64,000 nt of DNA. Source: Streptomyces lincolnensis (lineage in GTDB: Bacteria > Actinomycetota > Actinomycetes > Streptomycetales > Streptomycetaceae). The stretch is taken from positions 62,417 through 126,416 of the forward strand of contig NZ_JAIHON010000016.1 in NCBI RefSeq assembly GCF_021173675.1. The letters are read 5' to 3'. Shown here piece after piece: positions 32,737 through 41,694 of the stretch (positions within the stretch are counted from its first letter, which is position 1; each line of letters starts with the position of its first letter). The translations under genes were made by a program, and so were the position numbers. The notes below the pieces were generated by a model. That model saw only the letters and a list, made by a program, of their open reading frames with translations, had not been told where the DNA came from and did not search any database.

Positions 32737-32778
32737 GAAGGGGTCCGGCACCGGAAGGCATCGGTGCCGGACCCCTTC
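32737..32778 (+). terminator. Terminator hairpin after the GH3 gene
   Basis: Perfect 17-bp stem: 32737-32753 pairs with 32762-32778 (arms begin GAAGGGGTCCGG and end CCGGACCCCTTC) around an 8-base loop, 25 bases past the GH3 stop. It separates GH3 from the convergent aldehyde dehydrogenase gene and may serve both. Confidence 0.85.
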
Positions 32779-32809
32779 GGGGACCTTATCTGAAAACGGT
32801 TCCCATTAG

Positions 32810-34255
32810 CTAGAGGGCGAGCCCGGTGAGGACCAGCACCCGCTCGTAGGTGTAGTCGTCCATCGCGAACTTCACGCCTTCCCGGCCGACCCCGGACTGC
32901 TTGACGCCGCCGTACGGCATCTGGTCGGCGCGATAGGAGGGCACGTCACCGATGACGACACCGCCGACCTCGAGAGCGCGGTGGGCGCGGAAGGCGGCCT
33001 GCAGGTCGTGGGTGAACACCCCTGCCTGGAGGCCGTACTTGGAGGCGTTGACGGCCGCGAAGGCCGCCGCCTCCCCGTCCGCCCTCTGCACGGTGAGGAC
33101 AGGCCCGAAGACCTCCTCGCAGGAGAGGGTGGCGTCCGCCGGCACGTCGGTGAGGACGGTCGGCGCGTAGGAGGCGCCGTCGCGCTTGCCGCCCGTCAGC
33201 AGGCTCGCGCCCGCCTCGACCGCTTCCTGCACCCACGCCTCGACGCGCCGGGCCGCGTCCTCGCTGACCAGCGGGCCCACATCGGTCGCGTCGTCACCCG
33301 GGTCACCGGTGACCTGGGCCTCGACGGCGGCGACGATCCGGGGCAGCAGCCGGTCGTACACCGACGCGTCGGCGATGACCCGCTGCACCGAGATGCAGGA
33401 CTGCCCGCCCTGGTAGTTGGAGAAGGTGGCGATGCGGGTGGCGGCCCAGTCGAGGTCCTCGTCGCTCGCGTAGTCCCCGAGGACGACGGCCGCGCCGTTG
33501 CCGCCCAGCTCCAGCGTGCAGTGCTTGCGCGGCACCGAGTCCATGATCGCGTAGCCGACCTTCTCGGAACCGGTGAAGGAGATCACGGGCAGCCGCTCGT
33601 CCTGGACGAGGGCGGGCATCCGGTCGTTCGGGACGGGCAGGATGCTCCAGGCACCGGCCGGCAGCTCGGTCTCCGCGAGCAGCTCACCGATGACGAGACC
33701 GGAGAGCGGGGTGGCCGGGGCGGGCTTCAGGATGATCGGCGCGCCGGCCGCGATCGCCGGGGCGATCTTGTGGGCGCACAGGTTCAGCGGGAAGTTGAAC
33801 GGCGCGATGCCGAGGACGACCCCCTTCGGGAACCGCCGGGTCAGGGCCAGCCGGCCCTGCCCGCCGGCGTCGGTGTCGAGCCGCTGGGCCTCGCCGCCGT
33901 TGAACCGCCGGGCCTCCTCCGCCGCGAACCGGAACACCGAGACCGCACGGCCGACCTCACCCCGCGCCCACTTGACCGGCTTGCCGTTCTCCGCGGAGAT
34001 CAGCCGCGCGATCTCCTCGGTGCGCTCGACGAGCCGCCGGCTCACATGGTCCAGGGCAGCGGCGCGCACATGCGCCGGCGTCGCCGCGAAGTCCTCCCGC
34101 ACGGCGTACGCGGCGGCCACCGCCTCCTCGATCTGCCCGTCCGTCGGCACGGCGACCCTGCCGACGAGACGACCGTCCCACGGGGAGGTGACGTCAAAGG
34201 TGTCCTCGCCGATGACCTGGCGGCCGGCGAGCCAGAAGGCGTGCGTGGAAGTCAT
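32810..34255 (-). CDS. NAD(P)-dependent aldehyde dehydrogenase
   Basis: 481-residue aldehyde dehydrogenase superfamily enzyme oxidising an aldehyde to the acid. The Rossmann NAD domain includes FNFPLNL and ILKPAPATP; general base Glu249 in LELGGN and catalytic Cys287 in GGQSCIS are present. ATG 34253-34255 is chosen because the family N-terminus starts there, although the ribosome site is weak. It is adjacent to a PucR regulator and close to gabT, so succinic semialdehyde or another amine-derived aldehyde is a reasonable substrate, but the sequence does not settle it. Confidence 0.85.
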   Translation of the reverse strand: MTSTHAFWLAGRQVIGEDTFDVTSPWDGRLVGRVAVPTDGQIEEAVAAAYAVREDFAATPAHVRAAALDHVSRRLVERTEEIARLISAENGKPVKWARGEVGRAVSVFRFAAEEARRFNGGEAQRLDTDAGGQGRLALTRRFPKGVVLGIAPFNFPLNLCAHKIAPAIAAGAPIILKPAPATPLSGLVIGELLAETELPAGAWSILPVPNDRMPALVQDERLPVISFTGSEKVGYAIMDSVPRKHCTLELGGNGAAVVLGDYASDEDLDWAATRIATFSNYQGGQSCISVQRVIADASVYDRLLPRIVAAVEAQVTGDPGDDATDVGPLVSEDAARRVEAWVQEAVEAGASLLTGGKRDGASYAPTVLTDVPADATLSCEEVFGPVLTVQRADGEAAAFAAVNASKYGLQAGVFTHDLQAAFRAHRALEVGGVVIGDVPSYRADQMPYGGVKQSGVGREGVKFAMDDYTYERVLVLTGLAL

Positions 34256-34340
34256 GGGTCCACGGTAGGGGTGGGGCGGGCGGGGATTGTTTGTCCAGGG
34301 TGGAGCGGTGAGCGCGAACTTCACTCCGACATGGCCCATT

Positions 34341-34440
34341 CAGCCCGTCCGGCGTTTGAGGACGAGGCCCCTTCAGGGCCGACAGCGGGGTCTGGGGGCG
34401 CAGCCCCCAGGGATGGGACGGGTAGGGGCGGCGGGGGCGA
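34341..34440. repeat. Dispersed intergenic repeat, second copy
   Basis: Between the aldehyde dehydrogenase and PucR genes. Bases 34341-34411 are an inverted near-identical copy of 181-251, and 34410-34440 are a direct copy of 411-441. The element contains hairpins such as CTGGGGGC-GCAGCCCCCAG, so it can act as a terminator for the minus-strand PucR gene. Confidence 0.75.
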
Positions 34441-34470
34441 GAGACCCACACGGCAACCCAACACCCACCC

Positions 34471-36153
34471 CTACTCCGCCGACGTCGCCTTCAACGCCAA
34501 CCACAGCTCCATCCGCGCGTCCGGATCATCCACCGACCGCCCGAGAATCTCCTCCACCCGCCGCATCCGGTACCGCAGCGTATGCCGATGCACCCCCAGA
34601 TCCGCCGCAGCCGCATCCCACTGCCCGTGCCGCGACAACCAGGCCCGCAGCGAGGCGATCAGATCCCCCCGCCCCCGAGCGTCATGCTCGAACAGAGGCC
34701 GCAACAGCCCGTCCGCGAAGGCCTTCACCGCGTCGTCGGCGAGCAACGGCAGCACAGACCCCGCGGCCATCTGCTCATGCTCCACACACACCCGCCCCCG
34801 CCGCCGGGCCACCGACAACGCCTGCTCGGCCTGCTTGTAGGCCGCCGCCGCGGCGATCGGCCCGGCCGGCGCCGACAGCCCGACGACGAGTTCGTCCCCG
34901 TCCCCGCCGGCCTCCTGCTCGTCGGTCCCCGCCCGCGCGGCCTCCAGCGCCTCCGCGTACTCCCCGCACGCGGTCACCGCGGCCCCGCCGTCCGCGGCCA
35001 GCACCACCAGCCGTTCGCTCTCGCCGCCCCCGTTCTCCGGGACGACGAGCACGGCCTCCCCGGCCCGGGCCGCCGCCGACTCCATGACCTCGGTGAGCGC
35101 GGCCAGCGGATCGCCGCCCGGGTCCGCGGCGGCCAGTGTCGCCGCGGTCGACCGCGTGGGCGGGGTGCCGGTGTGCCCCTCGGGCCGCACCCGCGCCGCC
35201 GAGGCCGAGGAGGCGGACTCGGCGATGATCATCCGGAACGGCGCGTCCAGCAGTTCCCCGTACAGGTCCCCGGCCACGGCCCGCGCGTGGTCCGGCTCCC
35301 CGGCGAGCAGCATGCGCAGCACCGCCGCCCCGAGGCGCTGTTCGGCCGCGTGCAGGGACCGGGAGCGTTCGGTGGTCAGGGTCAGCAGCGCGATGGCCGA
35401 GTGGACGGCGTACCGCTCGGCCGTACCGAGGGCCGCCGCCGTCCCCACGGCCAGGGCCGCGCGGGCGCGCCGCCCGGTGCCCAGGGAGTGCAGCTCGATG
35501 CGGTCCTCGTGGTCCGGGTCCCCCACGACCGAGGAGGCGGGCGCCGGCCGTTCCCGCAGCCGTTCGACGTCCGCCGTCAGCCGGGCGGCCCGCCGTCCCG
35601 CCCACTCCGGCGCGGTGGCGACGACGGCGCCGGACGCGTCGTAGAGCGCCGCCCATCCGTCGACCTGGCCCGCGAGCGCGCTCAGCAGCCCCTCCGGGCC
35701 GTCGGTGAGCGCCTGCCGGGTCAGCTCGCGCTGGGCGGCGAAGCCCGCCGTCACCGACCGGTACTGGTCGGCCGCGATGGCCGCGGACACGGCCTTGCTG
35801 ATCGCGAGGAAGGGCGTGCGCCGCGGCACCTCAAGGAGGGGCAGCCCCTCCTGCTCGGCCGCCGCCACGAGGGCGGCGGGGATCTCGTCGTAGTTGACGC
35901 CGACGGCGAAGCCGAGCCCGACCACCCCGGCCCCGACCAGCCGCTTGACGTACCGCGCCATGACGTCCGGATCCTCGGCGTCCAGTTTGAGGGCGGTGAT
36001 CAGCAGCAGTTCCCCGCCCTCCATGTAGGGGACGGGGTCGGCGAGCTCGCTGACGTGCGCCCAGCGGACCGGCACGTCGAGGCGGTCCTCGCCCGCCCGC
36101 ACGGTCAGCTTCAGCGCGGAGTGGTGGACGAGCGAGGCGAGCGTGGGGGGCAT
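34471..36153 (-). CDS. PucR-family transcriptional regulator
   Basis: 560-residue regulator with an N-terminal PucR domain (about 1-125; LASLVHHSALKLTVRAG, LLLITALKL), a GGDEF-like middle region and a C-terminal PucR helix-turn-helix (WDAAAADLGVHRHTLRYRMRRV) near 505-550. PucR proteins control purine and amine catabolism genes. ATG 36151-36153 has GAAGG five bases upstream and matches the conserved start MPPTLASLV. It lies upstream of the aldehyde dehydrogenase gene in the same direction and near gabT, so it probably regulates one or both. Confidence 0.87.
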   Translation of the reverse strand: MPPTLASLVHHSALKLTVRAGEDRLDVPVRWAHVSELADPVPYMEGGELLLITALKLDAEDPDVMARYVKRLVGAGVVGLGFAVGVNYDEIPAALVAAAEQEGLPLLEVPRRTPFLAISKAVSAAIAADQYRSVTAGFAAQRELTRQALTDGPEGLLSALAGQVDGWAALYDASGAVVATAPEWAGRRAARLTADVERLRERPAPASSVVGDPDHEDRIELHSLGTGRRARAALAVGTAAALGTAERYAVHSAIALLTLTTERSRSLHAAEQRLGAAVLRMLLAGEPDHARAVAGDLYGELLDAPFRMIIAESASSASAARVRPEGHTGTPPTRSTAATLAAADPGGDPLAALTEVMESAAARAGEAVLVVPENGGGESERLVVLAADGGAAVTACGEYAEALEAARAGTDEQEAGGDGDELVVGLSAPAGPIAAAAAYKQAEQALSVARRRGRVCVEHEQMAAGSVLPLLADDAVKAFADGLLRPLFEHDARGRGDLIASLRAWLSRHGQWDAAAADLGVHRHTLRYRMRRVEEILGRSVDDPDARMELWLALKATSAE

Positions 36154-36274
36154 GAGGCCTTCAGGGTGGAGTGACCGCGGGAGGTGAGACCGTCGTGATC
36201 CTTGTGTGCTTTTGGCCGCCACGTATGAACGACCCGTGACGATTCTGCCTCACCGTACGGTCACCCCGCACCGC

Positions 36275-38401
36275 TCACCCCCGCAGATCCACCAGCAGCG
36301 GCGGCGCGTGCTCCCCCTTCACGTTGGTCAGCGAGAGCACCGCGTGCCCCGGCGGCACCCCGTGCGCCAGTTCGGAGGGCGACCACCGCTCCCGCTCGAC
36401 CTGCCGTACGGTCACCGCCCGCGCGGTCGGCGCCTTGCCGGTGATCACCCGGCGCACCGCGTGCAGCGCCTTGCCGGCCGGGGTCTCGGCGATGATCTGC
36501 CGGTCGGTGACGTCCCGCGCCTCGATCCACTCCTTGCCCCACACCTCGGCGAAGTCCTGCCCGTCCCACGGCGTGAGCCCGGACAGCGCCATCCGGCACC
36601 CGATGGACCCGAGCAGCGGCCCGCGCAGCGGCCTCGGTACGTCGTCCAGGGTGCGCAGCGTCAGCACCACCCCGGCGTTGCCCGACCGCAGCCGCTGGAC
36701 GCCCCGGACGGCCTCCGGGGTCACCACGCCGGTGGCGTCGTCGAGGACCAGGCAGGCGAACAGGGACCGGTCCTCGCGCACGGCGACACTGGCCGTGAAC
36801 TGGGCGAGCACCAGCCGCGCCAGCATCCGCGAGGCGTCGGCGTGCCCACGCTGCGGCAGGTCGATGCGCACCCGCACGGGATGGTCCAGCGCCTTGAGCG
36901 AGAACGGCCGCGACTGCCCCGACGTGTCGAAGAACCCGGCGAACGCGGGCCGGTCGAGCAGCGCGACCCGGTCCGCGAGCACGCCCCCGACGTCCCCCGG
37001 GTGCCCCATCTGCCGCTCGCGCGCGTCCAGTTCCCGCAGCAGCGACTCGTGCCCGGCCTCCTGGAGCCCCTTGCGCAGTGCGGCCATGGGCCCCGGCGCG
37101 CCGTCCAGCAGCTGCCGCAGCTCCGGTACGGAGGGGAAGCGGCCGTGGACCGCCCGGAAGGGGCCGAGCAGCTGGGCGAGGACGGTGGTGGACCGGCGGG
37201 TGTCCCCGCCCTGGTGCGGATCGGCGAGGTCCCCGACGAGGGCTTCGGCGAGCACGGCCGCCGCCTCGTCCGGATCACCCGTCCCGCCGTACAGGTCGAG
37301 GTCGTAGACGGATTCCGGATTCCCGATGCGTACGACGACGTCGTAGGCGTCGGTCGGGCCGAGCCCCGCGCCCGCGGCACCGACCACGACGACGGCGGCG
37401 CGGCCGGCGAGGGCGTGCAGGCACAGCGACTCGGCGAGCGGCTGGACGACGGTGCCGGTCTTGCCGGAGCCGGCCGGGCCGACGGCGAGCAGGGAGGTGC
37501 CGAGCAGGTCGGGTCCGAGGCCGAGGCCGGCGCCGCGGTAGCCGTAGGGGTTGCGCTTGTCGTCGGCCGTGGTGCCCAGGCGCACCTGGCCGGTCATGAG
37601 GTCGTGCCGGGCCAGCCGGGTCGGCAGGTCGCGGGCGCCGGAGGGGTGCAGACAGGCGGCGGCGCCCTCTTGCAGGACGGTGCCGGTGAAGGTGGCCAGG
37701 CTGTGCCGGCCGCTGCGCACGCCCTGCCAGGCACGGGTGATCCGGGCGTGGTCGACGTCCTTCATCAGCCCGGCGCGGGCCTCGGCGGCCAGCCGCTCGG
37801 CGGCGTCGACGGCTCCGGCCATCCGCAGCTCGGGCCATTCGGCGGGGTCCTGCTCCGGTGTCACGGGCCGCTCCACGGCCGGGAGCGCCCGGCTCCAGGC
37901 GGGCGGGCCGAAGCGGCGCCAGACCTCGCCCCAGCGGCCGAGCCGGCCGACGACCAGCATGATCGTGAGGGCGATGAGCGTGTAGTAGCCGTACCAGAGG
38001 ATCGCGTTGCCGACGCGGTCGTCGCTGTGCCGCCAGGAATCGGGGGTGAACAGCTCCAGGGGCAGCACCCACCAGCCGCCGAGGTAGCCGTTCCACAGCA
38101 GCGACCAGACCAGCCAGCCCACCAGGAAGGCGATCACGGCGCCGCTGAGCAGCTGCCGGGTCGGGATCTGCTCGGGCTCCTCGTCCGGCCGGGCCGTGTG
38201 CCCGAACCGCCACACGCCCGGGGCCGCCTCGGGCCGGGGCGTGCGCAGCCAGGTGAGGAAGGCCGACCCGTCCGGCATCGGCGGCGTGCCCGGCGCGGCG
38301 GCCGGCCGCGGGGGTGTCGCCGGCATCCGTGGGGGCCCTGCCGGACGTGGCACAGGGTTCGCATGCGTACCCCGGGTGTCCCGCGTCCCGTCGCTGTCCA
38401 T
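36275..38401 (-). CDS. VirD4/FtsK-like membrane ATPase of unknown role
   Basis: About 708 residues. A proline-rich cytoplasmic start is followed by two membrane segments (about 83-103 and 135-152), then a large P-loop domain with Walker A GPAGSGKT (308-315) and a Walker B-like FACLVLDDATG. Resembles coupling-protein ATPases of type IV secretion (VirD4/TraG) and FtsK-type pumps. The start at ATG 38401 is preferred because GAGGGCG precedes it; an in-frame ATG at 38437 lacks a ribosome site. No other conjugation or secretion genes are nearby. Divergent from gabT. Confidence 0.7.
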   Translation of the reverse strand: MDSDGTRDTRGTHANPVPRPAGPPRMPATPPRPAAAPGTPPMPDGSAFLTWLRTPRPEAAPGVWRFGHTARPDEEPEQIPTRQLLSGAVIAFLVGWLVWSLLWNGYLGGWWVLPLELFTPDSWRHSDDRVGNAILWYGYYTLIALTIMLVVGRLGRWGEVWRRFGPPAWSRALPAVERPVTPEQDPAEWPELRMAGAVDAAERLAAEARAGLMKDVDHARITRAWQGVRSGRHSLATFTGTVLQEGAAACLHPSGARDLPTRLARHDLMTGQVRLGTTADDKRNPYGYRGAGLGLGPDLLGTSLLAVGPAGSGKTGTVVQPLAESLCLHALAGRAAVVVVGAAGAGLGPTDAYDVVVRIGNPESVYDLDLYGGTGDPDEAAAVLAEALVGDLADPHQGGDTRRSTTVLAQLLGPFRAVHGRFPSVPELRQLLDGAPGPMAALRKGLQEAGHESLLRELDARERQMGHPGDVGGVLADRVALLDRPAFAGFFDTSGQSRPFSLKALDHPVRVRIDLPQRGHADASRMLARLVLAQFTASVAVREDRSLFACLVLDDATGVVTPEAVRGVQRLRSGNAGVVLTLRTLDDVPRPLRGPLLGSIGCRMALSGLTPWDGQDFAEVWGKEWIEARDVTDRQIIAETPAGKALHAVRRVITGKAPTARAVTVRQVERERWSPSELAHGVPPGHAVLSLTNVKGEHAPPLLVDLRG

Positions 38402-38650
38402 CGCCCTCGCCCCTTGACCAGCCGTTCCGTCCACCATCAGCGGTCAATCTAACGCCCCTGCCTGGGGAGTTCACCGCTTACGCGGCCGGGCCCGCTCCTG
38501 TCCGCCATGTCCACCGCTTGTTCACCGCCATGTCCACCGCGGACAATCGACGTCGCCGACAACGCCCACATGGAGCATGCCCGCCTTCCGGGCCCGGCCC
38601 TAGCCTGCGAGAAAAGAAGGTAAGTGCCCGCAAAACCCCAGGAGCCCCTC

Positions 38651-39985
38651 ATGACCGCAGTTCCGCAGGAGCGCCGCGTCGTCACCGCCATCCCCGGTCC
38701 GAAGTCGCAGGAACTCCAGGCCCGCCGCGTCGCCGCGGTCGCGCAGGGCGTGGGTTCCGTGCTGCCGGTGTTCACCGCGCGCGCGGGCGGCGGGATCATC
38801 GAGGACGTCGACGGCAACCGTCTGATCGACTTCGGCTCCGGCATCGCCGTGACCTCGGTCGGCGCCTCCGCCGAGGCCGTCGTACGCCGGGCCTCCGCGC
38901 AGCTCGCCGACTTCACCCACACCTGTTTCATGGTCACGCCGTACGAGGGCTACGTGGAGGTCGCCGAGGCCCTCGCGGAGCTGACCCCGGGCGACCACGC
39001 CAAGAAGTCGGCCCTGTTCAACAGCGGTGCCGAGGCCGTGGAGAACGCGGTGAAGATCGCCCGCGCGTACACCAAGCGGCAGGCGGTCGTCGTCTTCGAC
39101 CACGGCTACCACGGCCGCACCAACCTCACGATGGCGCTGACGGCGAAGAACATGCCGTACAAGCACGGCTTCGGCCCGTTCGCGCCCGAGGTCTACCGGA
39201 TGCCGCTGGCGTACGGCTACCGCTGGCCGACCGGCCCGGAGAACGCGGGCCCGGAGGCCGCCGCGCAGGCGATCGACCAGATCACCAAGCAGGTCGGTCC
39301 GGAGAACGTGGCCGCGATCATCATCGAGCCGGTGCTCGGCGAGGGCGGTTTCATCGAGCCGGCCAAGGGCTTCCTGCCGGCGCTCAGCCAGTTCGCGAAG
39401 GACCACGGCATCGTCTTCGTCGCCGACGAGATCCAGTCCGGCTTCTGCCGCACCGGCCAGTGGTTCGCGTGCGAGGACGAGGGCATCGTCCCGGACCTGA
39501 TCACGACCGCGAAGGGCATCGCGGGCGGTCTGCCGCTCGCCGCCGTGACCGGCCGCGCCGAGATCATGGACGCCGCGCACGCGGGCGGCCTGGGCGGCAC
39601 CTACGGCGGCAATCCGGTCGCCTGCGCGGGCGCGCTCGGCTCGATCGAGACGATGAAGGAGCTGGACCTCAACTCCAGGGCGAAGGCGATCGAGGCCACG
39701 ATGAAGGCCCGCCTGACCGCCATGGCCGAGAAGTTCGACATCGTCGGTGACGTCCGGGGCCGTGGCGCGATGATCGCCATCGAGCTGGTCAAGGACCGCG
39801 CCACCAAGGAGCCCGACCCGGAGGCGACCGCCGCGCTCGCCAAGGCCTGCCACGCCGAGGGACTGCTGGTCCTGACCTGTGGCACCTACGGCAACGTGCT
39901 GCGCTTCCTGCCGCCGCTCGTCATCGGCGAGGACCTGCTGAACGAGGGCCTCGACATCATCGAGCAGGCCTTCGCCCGGATCTGA
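38651..39985 (+). CDS. gabT: 4-aminobutyrate aminotransferase
   Basis: 444-residue class III PLP aminotransferase: GABA plus 2-oxoglutarate to succinic semialdehyde plus glutamate. PLP lysine Lys288 in ITTAKGIAGG, Asp259 in VADEIQSGF, and the cofactor phosphate segment NSGAEAVENAVKIAR. The ATG at 38651 has AGGAG seven bases upstream; the in-frame GTG or similar start at 38624 lacks this. It receives GABA from the polyamine genes further right; the aldehyde dehydrogenases of the region would oxidise the semialdehyde product. Monocistronic, divergent from the VirD4-like gene. Confidence 0.93.
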   Translation: MTAVPQERRVVTAIPGPKSQELQARRVAAVAQGVGSVLPVFTARAGGGIIEDVDGNRLIDFGSGIAVTSVGASAEAVVRRASAQLADFTHTCFMVTPYEGYVEVAEALAELTPGDHAKKSALFNSGAEAVENAVKIARAYTKRQAVVVFDHGYHGRTNLTMALTAKNMPYKHGFGPFAPEVYRMPLAYGYRWPTGPENAGPEAAAQAIDQITKQVGPENVAAIIIEPVLGEGGFIEPAKGFLPALSQFAKDHGIVFVADEIQSGFCRTGQWFACEDEGIVPDLITTAKGIAGGLPLAAVTGRAEIMDAAHAGGLGGTYGGNPVACAGALGSIETMKELDLNSRAKAIEATMKARLTAMAEKFDIVGDVRGRGAMIAIELVKDRATKEPDPEATAALAKACHAEGLLVLTCGTYGNVLRFLPPLVIGEDLLNEGLDIIEQAFARI

Positions 39986-40199
39986 TCCGCCCGCCGCGCA
40001 CCCCGGGACCCCAGGGGAAACACCGCAGGTCGGATGCGGAGTCTCCCCTTCCGTCCCACCCGCCCCAGCGTCACACTTCGCACGGAATTCCGGTGCTGGG
40101 GCGGCGAGAGGAAGAGCGTGTGAAGAAGGTGTGCGAGGTGGATGGGAGGATTCGATTCCGCCTGTCGTCCGCCCATCGCCTGTCGTAGGTTCTATCCAG

Positions 40200-41048
40200 A
40201 TGAGAGATACACCCCGTCCGCGGGAAACCGCGGGCGATCTCAGATCGGGGCCTCCCCAGCTTCGATCTGGTCGTGCCCTCGCGCACACAAACGGAGCCTC
40301 CGGCTCCGGATCTCCTCACCGATCGGACAGTCGCCCGCCCCAAACCCCCCGGGGCGCGCGACGATCCGGTCCGTTCGGCCGCCCCGGAACCACCCCCCCT
40401 GTTCCGGGGCGGCCGACCTCCCTCTTCTTCCTTCTCGGGCTTCCGGCCCTCCTCTTCGCGCTGATCACCTGGCAGGTCGTGGCCGACGGCCCGCTGCTGC
40501 GCGTGGACGAGGGCCTCAGCCGTGCCCTGATCCATCCGGACCGAGCCTCCGAACTCCTCGCCGATCTGGGCAACGTCCAGGTCGCGGTCCCGGTGCTGGC
40601 CGCCGCCCTGGTGTACGCCGCCTGGCGCGCCCGCCGTATTGGTACAGACCGCTGGTGGCTCGCGCCCCTCGCGGCGGCCCTCCTGATGGTGCTGGTCCCG
40701 GCGCTGGTCGTGCCGATCAAGGAGCTCACCGACCGCCCCGGCACCCCGGCCGTGCCGCCCGCCACCGGCTACTACCCCTCCGGGCACACCGCCACGGCCG
40801 CCGTCGCCTACGGCGGCGCGACCCTGCTGCTGCTCCCCTGGCTCCGCTCGACGGCAGCCCGCCGTCTGCTCCTCGCCCTCTGCGCCGCCCTCGTCCTGGG
40901 CGTGTCCTTCGGTCTGGTCCGCCGCGGCTATCACTGGCCACTGGACGTGGTGGCCAGTTGGTGTTTGTGTGCGGTGCTGCTGTCGTCGCTGTGGCTGTTC
41001 CTCGGGCGGGGGACGCCCGACCGGCCGAGAACCCGACCGCGGACCTGA
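40200..41048 (+). CDS. PAP2-superfamily membrane phosphatase
   Basis: 282 residues: an N-terminal disordered basic region of about 70 residues, then about five or six membrane segments carrying the PAP2 signature. Motif 1 is KELTDRP, motif 2 YPSGHTA, and motif 3 GLVRRGYHWPLDV with the second catalytic His. The family removes phosphate from lipid phosphates such as undecaprenyl pyrophosphate or phosphatidic acid. ATG 40200 was chosen over the upstream open frame. No operon partner; downstream gene is on the other strand. Confidence 0.87.
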   Translation: MRDTPRPRETAGDLRSGPPQLRSGRALAHTNGASGSGSPHRSDSRPPQTPRGARRSGPFGRPGTTPPVPGRPTSLFFLLGLPALLFALITWQVVADGPLLRVDEGLSRALIHPDRASELLADLGNVQVAVPVLAAALVYAAWRARRIGTDRWWLAPLAAALLMVLVPALVVPIKELTDRPGTPAVPPATGYYPSGHTATAAVAYGGATLLLLPWLRSTAARRLLLALCAALVLGVSFGLVRRGYHWPLDVVASWCLCAVLLSSLWLFLGRGTPDRPRTRPRT

Positions 41049-41113
41049 GGGGGTTCGCCCCGCGTCGGCCGCACGGGCGGCCGACGAGATCCGGTCGATC
41101 CTTCGAGGTGCTC

Positions 41114-41569
41114 CTAGTCGTCCTGCTCCGTGGCCAGGCCCGCCGCCGCCTCGTGCATCGCCAGTTCCAGCAGGGCCGGGTCGGTGAGGGTGCCGGAACC
41201 GTCCGGCGGGACCAGCCAGCGGACCCCGCCGCCGGCCACCCGGCCCGGATACGGCACCACGATCCAGGTGCCGGCGCCGGCCGTGCGGATGCCCGTGCCG
41301 ACCCAGCGGGCCGCGGTGCCCGGTGGCACGAAGAAGCCCATCCGGGCGTCACCGAAGTCGACCAGCACCGGGCCGGGCTGGTCGAGGATGCGGGTGAGGA
41401 CGTCGAGCGTGGGGTAGCCCAGCTCGGCCCGCAGGATCAGTACGTCCCAGACCTTGCCGGCGGGCAGCAGCGCGACCCCGAGGGGGTTGCGCTCCCATTC
41501 CCAGCGGCAGGCCTCGGGATCCGGTGCGACGGATGCCAGCCACTCCACAGCCGTCTTCGCCCCAGTCAT
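41114..41569 (-). CDS. Conserved hypothetical protein, 151 residues
   Basis: I do not recognise a defined function. The protein is soluble and acidic and reads as a compact single domain: RWEWERNPLGVALLPAGKVWDVL, then GPVLVDFGDARMGFFVPPG and WIVVPYPGRVAGGGVRWLVPPDGSGTLTDP. The pattern recalls the N-terminal half of the prim-pol-like proteins often annotated in Streptomyces, without catalytic residues I could identify. ATG 41567-41569 has GGGAGG just upstream. It stands alone downstream of the amine oxidase gene in the same direction, 125 bases away. Confidence 0.65.
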   Translation of the reverse strand: MTGAKTAVEWLASVAPDPEACRWEWERNPLGVALLPAGKVWDVLILRAELGYPTLDVLTRILDQPGPVLVDFGDARMGFFVPPGTAARWVGTGIRTAGAGTWIVVPYPGRVAGGGVRWLVPPDGSGTLTDPALLELAMHEAAAGLATEQDD

Positions 41570-41694
41570 GAGGGAACCTCCCTTTCGGTTCGGACGCGGG
41601 TCGCGTCACGAAGGAGAGGGAGGTCTCCCGGCCTGCATTACGCGGGTTCCGGCACCCCGTTGGAGTGAACCGGATCACACCGCGGGCGGCGCGG

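Noticed and set aside
36275..38437. Integrative conjugative element suggested by the VirD4-like ATPase
   Set aside because: No integrase, relaxase, replication gene, att repeats or tRNA target was found nearby, and the flanks are ordinary chromosomal genes.
40142..41668. Alternative 508-codon frame over the PAP2 gene
   Set aside because: It lacks domain features and the PAP2 frame has all three phosphatase motifs and membrane segments.
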